Source: Aldehydirespirator sp965220645 (GTDB lineage Bacteria > Actinomycetota > Acidimicrobiia > Acidimicrobiales > Aldehydirespiratoraceae). Taken from it: DNA of 64,000 nucleotides. The stretch lies in assembly GCA_965220645.1 (NCBI GenBank), contig OZ244836.1, positions 3,100,001 to 3,164,000 of the forward strand. The letters are read 5' to 3'. The position numbers were made by a program, and so were the translations under genes. Below, piece by piece: positions 57,314 to 64,000 of the stretch; positions within the stretch are counted from its first letter, which is position 1, and every line of letters starts with the position of its first letter. The notes beneath the pieces are model-generated. The model ran no database searches and was not told the DNA's origin. It worked only from the letters and a program-made list of their open reading frames with translations.

Positions 57314-58932
57314 GCGACACTGCGGAGGCTGCCCCAGTCACGCGCAGCCGCTCGAGGGCCGATAGCGCGCTCGACAGGGTGCCGCCCCGGGTGCTCAGCG
57401 CGGCCGTCGGGGTCGCGGTCATCCTGCTGTGGGAACTGCTGGCCCGGACGGTGTACGCGGGCTCGTACCGGCTGTCGCCCCCTACGTCTGTTGTGGCCGA
57501 CTTCTTCGAGTACCCCGGCCTCTACCTGCGCAACCTGTGGCACTCGACGAAGACCGCAGCATGGGGGTTCCTGTGGGGGAACCTGGCCGCCATCGCCCTG
57601 GCCGCGGTGGCTTCGCTCGTTCCCCCTCTTCGCCGCAGCATCGGGGCCATAGCCCTAACGATCTTCTGCTTGCCCTTCATCGCGGTGGCCCCGATCCTGC
57701 GATTGATCACCGGTCCGGGTAACGGCACCCCGATAGCGCTGTCGGCGCTGGCGGTGGTCTTCACCACCTACGTGGCCGCGCTCCTCGGCTTCGACCTGGC
57801 GCCAGGCAGCGCCCTCGACGTGGTCCGCTCCTACGGCAAGGGCCGTCTGGAGGCCTTCCGCAGCGTCCGCGTTCGGGCATCAGTGCCAGCTCTGTTCGCC
57901 GGTCTTCAAATCGCGGCGCCAGCCGCATTCCTCGGCGCAGTGGTCGGCGAGTTCACCGGGGCGCACAAGGGTCTCGGAATACTGACCGTGCGAGCTCTCG
58001 GCGCTCTGCAGACTGATCGGATCTGGGTCATTGCGCTGATGTCCACCATCGTGGCGACCGGCGGCTACATGCTCATCGGGGCACTGGGACGGTACCTGTG
58101 CCCGTGGTCGCCCGCACTGGACCTCGGCGCCGTCCCGACGCCCCGGCAGGAGCCGGGCCTGCTCAACCGGCTGGTGGCGCTGCTGGCTCCGATCCTCGTC
58201 GTGTTCGTCTTCTGGTACGCGTTCCTGTGGGTCTTCCAGATCAAGCCCTTCTTCGCCAAGACGCCCTTCGACGTATGGGCGGAGCTGTTCACCAACGCGG
58301 ACGCGCCCGAGACGCGTGCGTCGGTCTTCGGCGCTCTCGGGACCACACTGTGGACCACGTCGCTCGGCTACGTGGTCGGCCTAATTGGTGCCTTGGTGAC
58401 GGCGGTGGTTTTCATCCTGGTCCCATGGCTGGAGCGCGCCCTGATGCCCATCGCGGTGGCGCTTCGGTCGATCCCCATCATCGTCACCACTCCGGTGATC
58501 ATCCTGTTCGTCGGGCGCGGCCTGCTGACTACCACGGCCATAGTGGCGGTCATGTCCTTCTTCCCGACGCTGGTCAACTGCTACTCGGCCATGCGTCGCA
58601 CCCCCGAGGGGATCCTCGACGTCCTCAAGTCCTATGACGCCCGTTCGGTGGCCAATGTTCGCAACGCCTACCTGCCGTCGGCGGTACCGGCCCTCCTCGC
58701 CTCGGCCCGTATCGCGGTGCCGACCTCGCTGCTTGGCGCCACGGTGGCCGAGTGGCTGGCCACCGGCGACGGGATAGGGGCAATCATGGTCATCGCCTTC
58801 ACCCGCAACGACTACAACGTGCTGTGGGTGTCGGTGGCGGTGCTGACGCTGGTGGCAGTGATCGGCTACTGGCTGGTGGCGGCATTCGAGCTCCGCACTC
58901 TCGAGCGCATGTCCCCGGGAATATCGCGATGA
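57310..58932 (+). CDS. Fused double-domain ABC permease (SsuC-like)
   Basis: 540 residues from TTG at 57310 (TTGA overlap). It contains two complete importer permease domains in one chain: residues about 30-260 and about 280-535, each with a TM bundle and EAA-type loop (GRLEAFRSVRVRASVPALFAGLQIA in domain 1 and ILDVLKSYDARSVANVRNAYLPSAVPALLASARIA in domain 2). Usually two copies of a single-domain protein assemble; here the dimer is encoded as a fusion. Followed by an ATGA-coupled oxygenase gene. Confidence 0.9.
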   Translation: MSDTAEAAPVTRSRSRADSALDRVPPRVLSAAVGVAVILLWELLARTVYAGSYRLSPPTSVVADFFEYPGLYLRNLWHSTKTAAWGFLWGNLAAIALAAVASLVPPLRRSIGAIALTIFCLPFIAVAPILRLITGPGNGTPIALSALAVVFTTYVAALLGFDLAPGSALDVVRSYGKGRLEAFRSVRVRASVPALFAGLQIAAPAAFLGAVVGEFTGAHKGLGILTVRALGALQTDRIWVIALMSTIVATGGYMLIGALGRYLCPWSPALDLGAVPTPRQEPGLLNRLVALLAPILVVFVFWYAFLWVFQIKPFFAKTPFDVWAELFTNADAPETRASVFGALGTTLWTTSLGYVVGLIGALVTAVVFILVPWLERALMPIAVALRSIPIIVTTPVIILFVGRGLLTTTAIVAVMSFFPTLVNCYSAMRRTPEGILDVLKSYDARSVANVRNAYLPSAVPALLASARIAVPTSLLGATVAEWLATGDGIGAIMVIAFTRNDYNVLWVSVAVLTLVAVIGYWLVAAFELRTLERMSPGISR

Positions 58933-59528
58933 CCGTCGCGGCTGCGGACACACCGGGCGGCGGCCTCACCGGCTCCACGGTCTCCGAAGCTCAGGCCGCA
59001 GTGCTCGCCCGCTACGACGAGCTCGCCGTCCTGATCTCCGGGATGGACGGACGCCCCCGAGCCGACCCGGACCTATCGGCTGCGGCCGCGCCCGCTCTCC
59101 TGCACGAGGCCCGGCTGCTGGACGCCGGCCGCTTCGAGGACTGGCTGGCCGGTTGGACCAGCGACGCCGTGCTGTGGCTCCCTCTCTCGGCGCCGACGCA
59201 TCCCGGCACCGATCAGTCCCTGCTTCTGGACGACCGTCGCCGATTGGCCGAGCGAGTCAAGTGGCGCCGCGAGCCCTCCGCCTGGGGCCAGCACCCGCCG
59301 TCGCGCACCACCCGAGTCGTCGGAGGCATTGAGGCCTGGGCCGCACCCGGCAACGGCCTCATCACCCGGTCCACCCTGGTCGTCGACGAGTATCGCCACA
59401 ACCGTCACCAAGCGCTCGCCGGCTACCAGATCCACGAACTGGTCGGTGACGATCTTCAGCGCCGCACCAAGATCCTCGTCGTGCCCGCGCTGGGCACCGG
59501 CGTCCGCAATCCGAGCTTCCTGCTATAG
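58929..59528 (+). CDS. Aromatic ring-hydroxylating dioxygenase beta subunit
   Basis: 199 residues from ATG at 58929. SnoaL/NTF2-like fold: LHEARLLDAGRFEDWLAGWTSDAVLWLP, then TRVVGGIEAWAAPGNGLITRSTLVVDEYRHNRHQALAGYQIHELV with the conserved late Arg-rich strand KILVVPALGTGVRNPSFLL. This small subunit lacks catalytic centres and packs on the alpha subunit. ATGA overlap with the permease, alpha gene 10 bases downstream. Confidence 0.8.
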   Translation: MTVAAADTPGGGLTGSTVSEAQAAVLARYDELAVLISGMDGRPRADPDLSAAAAPALLHEARLLDAGRFEDWLAGWTSDAVLWLPLSAPTHPGTDQSLLLDDRRRLAERVKWRREPSAWGQHPPSRTTRVVGGIEAWAAPGNGLITRSTLVVDEYRHNRHQALAGYQIHELVGDDLQRRTKILVVPALGTGVRNPSFLL

Positions 59529-59538
59529 GGGTACCGCC

Positions 59539-60819
59539 GTGACCGCCATCGACTGCCATCCTGCGCCTGCCGACTTCGACCAACTGGTGCAGCCGCACCG
59601 GGTGCACCGGCGCATCTACACCGACCCGCAAATCTTCGACCTAGAGATGACCCGCGTGTTCGCGGCGTCGTGGTGCTATGTGGGCCACGAGAGCGAGATC
59701 CCCGAACCGGGCGACTACCGCACCACCACGCTGGGTCGGCGGCCCGTGCTGATGACCCGGGCCCGTGACGGCGCGGTGAACGTGCTCCTCAACCGCTGCA
59801 CGCACCGCGGAACGGTGCTGGCCGCGGAGGACAGCGGATGCGCCAAGCGCTTCGTGTGCCCCTACCACGGCTGGACCTTCGCGGCCGACGGGCAACTGGT
59901 GGCCATCCCGTTCCCGGCCGACCACCCCGTGGAGGACCGCTCCACCCTGTCGCTGGGGCGGCTGGCGACAGCCAGCTACCGCGGGTTCGTGTTCGCCACG
60001 CTCAACGCCGATCCCGAGCCGTTGGAGTACTGGCTCGGAGAAGCCCGCGAGGCCTTCGACCACATCGTCGACCGCCATCCCGGCGGCGACATCGCGGTGA
60101 TGGGATCGCCCCAACTGTTGGAGTTCGTAGGCAACTGGAAACTCTCCTGGGACAACGCAGCCGACGGTCTGCACGCCACCTTCGCCCACGAGTCGTACAA
60201 CACGCTGGGTGAGATGGTGGACACCGAGACGGTTCTGGCCCGCGACCCGGGATCCACACCGATGGTGTCCAAGGCGCTGCGCAACGGCCACATGGTGGTG
60301 GACCAGCGCCCGGGCATCCCGCAGGGACCGTGGGCCACGATGCGCAAAGTGCCGTTCCGGGAGCCGATGGAGACGGCGCTGGTCGACGCCGGCGCCACCG
60401 AGATGCTCGACCTGGCCACCGGGAGCATGGTGAACCTGTCGCTGTTCCCGAACCTGCTCTTCGTCGGCAACCAGCTGCTGGTGATCGAGCCGGTGGCCGT
60501 GGACCGCACCCGGCTTCAACTGTGGCTCACGTCCGCGCCGGGCGCACCGCCGGAGATCGACCTGCTGCGCCTGCGGGTGGACGAGGACTTCGTGAACTTC
60601 GGCACCCCCGACGACCTCGACATGTTCGAGCGGGTCCAGCGGGGCCTGTCCATCCCGGAGATGGAGTGGATCGACATGAGCCGGGGGCTCCCCGATGATG
60701 TCGCCGCCGGCGACGAGGCCACGATCTACGGCCCGATCACCTCGGAGGCTCCCCAGCGTCGCTACCTCGCCCACTACGCCAAGCTGATGACCACCCCGGC
60801 GGCGACCCGTGCCCTCTGA
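59539..60819 (+). CDS. Rieske-type ring-hydroxylating dioxygenase alpha subunit
   Basis: 426 residues from GTG at 59539. Rieske centre: NRCTHRGTVL (CxH) and VCPYHGWTF (CxxH). Mononuclear Fe site: NWKLSWDNAADGLHATFAHESY with Asp, two His residues, and the electron-transfer Asp. So both metal centres are intact. The enzyme inserts O2 into an aromatic or amine substrate and needs a ferredoxin and reductase, which are not in this operon. Fits co-transcription with an importer for its substrate. Confidence 0.9.
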   Translation: MTAIDCHPAPADFDQLVQPHRVHRRIYTDPQIFDLEMTRVFAASWCYVGHESEIPEPGDYRTTTLGRRPVLMTRARDGAVNVLLNRCTHRGTVLAAEDSGCAKRFVCPYHGWTFAADGQLVAIPFPADHPVEDRSTLSLGRLATASYRGFVFATLNADPEPLEYWLGEAREAFDHIVDRHPGGDIAVMGSPQLLEFVGNWKLSWDNAADGLHATFAHESYNTLGEMVDTETVLARDPGSTPMVSKALRNGHMVVDQRPGIPQGPWATMRKVPFREPMETALVDAGATEMLDLATGSMVNLSLFPNLLFVGNQLLVIEPVAVDRTRLQLWLTSAPGAPPEIDLLRLRVDEDFVNFGTPDDLDMFERVQRGLSIPEMEWIDMSRGLPDDVAAGDEATIYGPITSEAPQRRYLAHYAKLMTTPAATRAL

Positions 60820-61627
60820 GCCGAGCCTTCAGGCGGGCGCCGAGCGCCGGACGGCCTTCACCGAGCGGGGCGCGGTAGTGGTGCCGGGGTTGCTGGACCG
60901 CCACTGGTGCGAGCGGCTGCAGATGGCGATCGAGCGCTGCCAGGCCAGCCCCAGCCAGTTCTATGGGGTGCTGTCGCCGCCCGGCGAACTCAGAGTGGAC
61001 AGCGACCTGTTCCGCTGGTTCGACGACCCCGACATCGCCGAGGCGACCCACTCATCGAACCTGCCCGCTCTGGGAGCGGAACTGTGCGGCGCCGACGCCG
61101 CGGTGCTGATCGAGGATCAGTGGTTCTGCTCGGAGCCCGGCGCGGTGTCGCGCAGCCCGTGGCACCAGGACCACCCCTACTACAACCTCGACCGGCCCTT
61201 CGTGACCGTGTGGGTAACCCTCGACGACGTGACCGCCGACGCCGCCCTGCGGGTGGTGGAGGGCTCCCACGCCACCGGCATCACCTACGCGCCGATCGAG
61301 TTCTCGTCATCGACCACCACCATCGGCGGGGGCTCTGAGCTCGAGCCGGTGCCCGACGTGGACGCGGACCGCGAGCGGTTCCCGGTCACCACATGGGATC
61401 TGAGGGCCGGCGACGCGGTGGCCATCGACTCCCGGATGCTGCACTCCACCGGCATTCGCGAGGTGGCCGACCGGCCCTTCCGGCGGCTGTCCACCCGCTA
61501 CGCCCATCCCGACACCCGCTACCTGGACCTGGGCGAGCAAGCCGCGGTGTTCTGGAAGAAGCTGCCCCACGGCCTTACCACCGGCGACCCCGTGGCCGGC
61601 GAGGTCTTCCCCCTGATCGAACTTTGA
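60809..61627 (+). CDS. Phytanoyl-CoA dioxygenase (PhyH) family protein
   Basis: 272 residues from GTG at 60809, overlapping the alpha-subunit gene by 11 bases. Fe(II)/2-oxoglutarate oxygenase double-stranded beta-helix: VVVPGLLDRHWCERLQMAIERC, metal His and Asp in SPWHQDHPYYN, distal His in MLHSTGIRE and Arg in FRRLSTRYAHPD for 2-oxoglutarate. Likely a second hydroxylation in the same pathway; substrate unknown. Confidence 0.85.
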   Translation: MPSEPSLQAGAERRTAFTERGAVVVPGLLDRHWCERLQMAIERCQASPSQFYGVLSPPGELRVDSDLFRWFDDPDIAEATHSSNLPALGAELCGADAAVLIEDQWFCSEPGAVSRSPWHQDHPYYNLDRPFVTVWVTLDDVTADAALRVVEGSHATGITYAPIEFSSSTTTIGGGSELEPVPDVDADRERFPVTTWDLRAGDAVAIDSRMLHSTGIREVADRPFRRLSTRYAHPDTRYLDLGEQAAVFWKKLPHGLTTGDPVAGEVFPLIEL

Positions 61628-61656
61628 GGCGGGCCGCGGCCCGACCCGCAGCCCGG

Positions 61657-62274
61657 TTAGCCGGGGGCGGAGACGTGGACGAAGCGGGTGGTCTCTGAGC
61701 CGAGGTGGTGCCAGCGGTGGCGGGTGGCGGTGGAGTAGATCATGGTGTCGCCCTCGGCCAGGCGGTGGGTGACGATGTGGCCGTCACCGTCGTCTAGGTC
61801 GACGGCCAGCATCCCCTCGATGACGTGGATCATCTCCCGGCCCTCCGACGCGAAGAACCCGCCCAGTAGCGAGCCGGGCTCGACCACGTACTCGGCCGCG
61901 CTGAACGGCTCACCGAGGCCGGTGAGCTGGCGGCGGAACGCAGTCTGGGGAGCGTCGGTGATGTCGTAGCGCGGGCCCTCGTCGGAGCCGGTGACCACCA
62001 CGTCAGCCGACACCGGGCCGGCCAGCAGCCGCTCGGGCGTGGTCTCCAGCACCCTGGCGATGGCGAACAGCGAGGTCAGGCTGGGGGCCGCGAAGCTGGT
62101 CTCGACCTGGCTCAGGAACGGCACCGACAGGCCGGCCCGGTCGGCGACCTGGCTCAGAGTCAACCCGAGCTGGTTGCGGCGGCTGCGCACTGCCTGGCCC
62201 AGCTCCTCCAGGGCACGGGTGTCATGGTCCGGCCGAGTCGAGGGCTGGGACTGGGGCTGTGCGCTGGCGGCCAT
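61657..62274 (-). CDS. XRE-cupin transcriptional regulator
   Basis: 205 residues. HTH (about 22-77): ALEELGQAVRSRRNQLGLTLSQVADRAGLSVPFLSQVETSFAAPSLTSLFAIARVL in outline; cupin domain (about 120-203): PGSLLGGFFASEGREMIHVIEGML and EGDTMIYSTATRHRWHHL. These regulators sense small ligands through the cupin. It follows the enolase-superfamily gene by 28 bases on the same strand and converges with the PhyH gene. It might control the sugar-acid operon or bind the operator at 55367, both unproven. Confidence 0.85.
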   Translation of the reverse strand: MAASAQPQSQPSTRPDHDTRALEELGQAVRSRRNQLGLTLSQVADRAGLSVPFLSQVETSFAAPSLTSLFAIARVLETTPERLLAGPVSADVVVTGSDEGPRYDITDAPQTAFRRQLTGLGEPFSAAEYVVEPGSLLGGFFASEGREMIHVIEGMLAVDLDDGDGHIVTHRLAEGDTMIYSTATRHRWHHLGSETTRFVHVSAPG

Positions 62275-62302
62275 CGGCGGAGGGTACTTGTGGCTCGGTC
62301 GA

Positions 62303-63502
62303 TCAGGCGCCGGAGCCGTCCGACGGCCCGGCGCCGGCCGCGGTGCGGCCCGACTCGTGCTCGGGGAACAGCTCGGCGTAGGTGTCGCCCTCCCGGTAGG
62401 GGTGGGCGGCCAGCTTCTCCTCGTCCACGTCCACGCCGAGGCCGGGCCCAGTGGGGGCAGTGATGTGCCCGCCGCCCAGATCGGTCAAAGCAAGGCCGGG
62501 GTTGTCGCCAATGTCGGTGATCATCGGCTGGTGGGGGTCGATGTCATATTCACACAGCCGCACCCGGGCTGCGGTGGCCCAGTGAAGGTTGGCGGCCAGC
62601 CCCACCACCGTGGGCCCGCCCACGTGGGGGATGACCTCGATGGAGGACCGGGCCGCGATGTCCACGATCTCCATGCAGTTCAGGATCCCGCCGGTGAGGG
62701 AGGCGTCGGGCTCGAAGACCCGGGCTGCGTCGCGCCGGGCCAGTTCGGCGTACATGCGGGGCGAGTAGACCCGCTCCCCCACCGCCACCCGGATCGGCGA
62801 GTTGTGCTGGAGCCGTTCAAGGCCCTCGATCTGGTACTGGGGCACCGGCTCTTCGAAGAAGTGGATGCCGTACGGGGCGATGCGGCGGCACAGCTCGATG
62901 GCGGAGTCGGGATCGTGGAACCAGTAGGAGTCGACGCCCATGAGCTTGTCGGCGCCGATGTGCTCGCGGACGGTGGCGACCGCTTCAGTGTCGCCGTCGA
63001 TGGTCCGCCCCAGGCGCACTTTGACCCCGGCGAAGCCCAGATCCATGCACTGGTCGAAGTAGTGGGCGTGCCACACCGCACTCTCCTCGAACATGGTGGT
63101 GCCGGTGCCGTACAGCGGGATCTCATAGGCGCTGCCGCCCAGCAGCCGGTGCACCGGCGCGTCCAGGGTCTTGCCGAGGATGTCCCACAGGGCGATCTCC
63201 ACCGCGCCGATGGTCTGGCTGGAGAGGCCCTCCCAGCCGAGGTAGCCGTCGAGGGCCACCCGCAGGTCGGCCACCCGGTCGCGGATGGCCAGCGGATCGC
63301 GTCCCTCCAGGTGCCGGGCGCACACATCGTCCACCGCGGCCCGGAACACGGTGGGATAGGAGTGCCCCCAGTTGGTGGACGACTCGCCCCAGCCCACAGT
63401 GCCGTCGTCGGCTTCGATGCGCACCAGCGCGAAGCTGCGCTCCATGTCGGGGTCGATCTTGCGGTAGCCGGCCAGCACGGCCCGCACGCTCTCGATTCTC
63501 AT
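62303..63502 (-). CDS. Enolase-superfamily sugar-acid dehydratase (mandelate racemase type)
   Basis: 399 residues. N-terminal cap MRIESVRAVLAGYRKIDPDMERSFALVRIEADDGTVGWGESS in outline; barrel with VKVRLGR (base), GVDSYW (first metal Asp), HFFEEPVP (second metal Glu), VAVGERVYSP (third metal Glu), and IPHVGGPT with the His of the His/Asp pair. Members dehydrate sugar acids or racemise. Paired with an aldo/keto reductase, consistent with an aldose-to-acid route. Start ATG at 63502 is the third of three identical start regions in a tandem repeat. Confidence 0.85.
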   Translation of the reverse strand: MRIESVRAVLAGYRKIDPDMERSFALVRIEADDGTVGWGESSTNWGHSYPTVFRAAVDDVCARHLEGRDPLAIRDRVADLRVALDGYLGWEGLSSQTIGAVEIALWDILGKTLDAPVHRLLGGSAYEIPLYGTGTTMFEESAVWHAHYFDQCMDLGFAGVKVRLGRTIDGDTEAVATVREHIGADKLMGVDSYWFHDPDSAIELCRRIAPYGIHFFEEPVPQYQIEGLERLQHNSPIRVAVGERVYSPRMYAELARRDAARVFEPDASLTGGILNCMEIVDIAARSSIEVIPHVGGPTVVGLAANLHWATAARVRLCEYDIDPHQPMITDIGDNPGLALTDLGGGHITAPTGPGLGVDVDEEKLAAHPYREGDTYAELFPEHESGRTAAGAGPSDGSGA

Positions 63503-63578
63503 GTCAGCCTCCCTGGCGCCCGCACGCTCTCGATTCTCATGTCAGCCTCCCTGGCGCCCGCACGCTCTCGATTCTCAT
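63503..63578 (-). repeat. Tandem start-region repeat before the dehydratase gene (38-bp units)
   Basis: Two exact 38-base units precede the dehydratase start. Each begins with its first 23 bases (ATGAGAATCGAGAGCGTGCG...) and ends GGGAGGCTGAC. Starting from ATG 63578 and 63540 they encode MRIESVRAPGRLT twice; each TGA overlaps the next ATG. GGGAGG lies 5-6 bases ahead of each following ATG and can act as a ribosome binding site. The first ATG also overlaps the aldo/keto reductase stop. Confidence 0.9.
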
Positions 63579-64000
63579 CCTTCTAGCTCCATTCCTTCCA
63601 TCTCCAGCCACAGGTCGTCGGGCACCGGGGTGCGCAGAGCGGCCAGATTCTCGTCCACCTCGGCCGGCGCGGCCATCCCGACGATGACGGAGGCGACGGC
63701 CGGGTTGGTGAGCGGGAAGTTCACCGCGGCCGCTCGCAGCGTCACACCGTGCCGCCGACACACCGAGTCGAGGGCGGCCGCCCGAGCGAGCATCGCGTCC
63801 GGGGCCGGGCCGTAGTCGTACCAGGAGCCGGCCCGGGGGCGAGCGAGCACCCCGCTGTTGAACACGCCCGCGGACAGGTAGGCGATGCCCCTGCCGGCGC
63901 AGGCGTCGATCAAATCCGCGGCCGACCGGTCGAGCAGCGTGTAGCGGCCCGCCACCAGCATGCAGTCGAGGTCGGCCCGCTCCAGGAAGGCGGCCGCGGT
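63575..64000 (-). CDS. Aldo/keto reductase (aldose dehydrogenase-like), N-terminus beyond window
   Basis: The C-terminal 141 codons are in the window: LDCMLVAGRYTLLDRSAADLIDACAGRGIAYLSAGVFNSGVLA and AAAVNFPLTNPAVASVIVGMAAPAEVDENLAAL are typical of D-threo-aldose 1-dehydrogenase/L-fucose dehydrogenase-like reductases. It would feed a lactone or acid into the pathway of the downstream dehydratase. Stop TGA at 63575 overlaps the first mini-ORF ATG. Protein start and catalytic tetrad lie outside. Confidence 0.85.
   Translation of the reverse strand, partial: TAAAFLERADLDCMLVAGRYTLLDRSAADLIDACAGRGIAYLSAGVFNSGVLARPRAGSWYDYGPAPDAMLARAAALDSVCRRHGVTLRAAAVNFPLTNPAVASVIVGMAAPAEVDENLAALRTPVPDDLWLEMEGMELEG

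Noticed and set aside
1..64000. tRNA or rRNA genes
   Set aside because: No cloverleaf or rRNA-like stretch was recognised by eye; a tRNAscan/Infernal run would be decisive.

Overview
The window is high-GC DNA with GTG and TTG starts, strong Shine-Dalgarno sites, dense ATGA/GTGA stop-start overlaps, coenzyme F420 genes (a CofC-like guanylyltransferase and four luciferase-like F420-type oxidoreductases), a mycothiol-type maleylpyruvate isomerase fold protein, an Lhr helicase and a CtpE-like P-type ATPase. This points to an actinobacterium, most plausibly of the Acidimicrobiia; that placement is inference. No rRNA, tRNA or CRISPR array was seen. || Layout. 1-8.1 kb: a nitrogen/carbamoyl-type cluster (ComA-like synthase, DUF2877/AllH-like, sll0787-type AIR-synthase-like, carbamate kinase, FdrA/AllF-like, MSMEG_0565-type glycosyltransferase). 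8.1-13 kb: CbtAB, an unknown 482-residue protein, gpsA, cofC and a PIG-L deacetylase. 13-24 kb: CtpE-like ATPase, a pair of SDR proteins (one lacking catalytic residues), a diacylglycerol-kinase-like enzyme, CysQ-like phosphatase, methyltransferase, two LLM oxidoreductases and a secreted VanY-like peptidase. 24-31 kb: enoyl-CoA hydratases, an LLM enzyme, leuA with a leucine-codon leader, PAC2, cupin and SDR proteins. 31-40 kb: two interlocked ABC-2 type exporters and two unusual oxidoreductases, each fused to an N-terminal Rieske domain, with an E2 acyltransferase remnant between them. 40-49 kb: a MacB-like exporter with two large FtsX-type permeases, a DegT-family enzyme with His in place of the PLP lysine, and an IS110 element. 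49-55 kb: Lhr helicase, LLM oxidoreductase, DtxR-type regulator. 55-62 kb: an uptake ABC system co-directional with a Rieske oxygenase (alpha and beta) and a PhyH dioxygenase. 62-64 kb: a sugar-acid-like operon (aldo/keto reductase, enolase-superfamily dehydratase, XRE-cupin regulator). || Non-coding structure. (1) The IS110 element carries an upstream RNA in which four guide segments, inside two stem-enclosed loops, match the left and right target and the left and right element ends; it sits inside one copy of a dispersed inverted-repeat family with at least six copies here. (2) At three separate ATGA-coupled junctions the start of the downstream gene is tandemly repeated in 38-50 bp units, making chains of 13-17 codon mini-ORFs whose stop always overlaps the next start. 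(3) A family of AAATT-armed hairpins recurs with compensatory base changes. (4) leuA is preceded by a leader peptide with four consecutive Leu codons and two hairpins.
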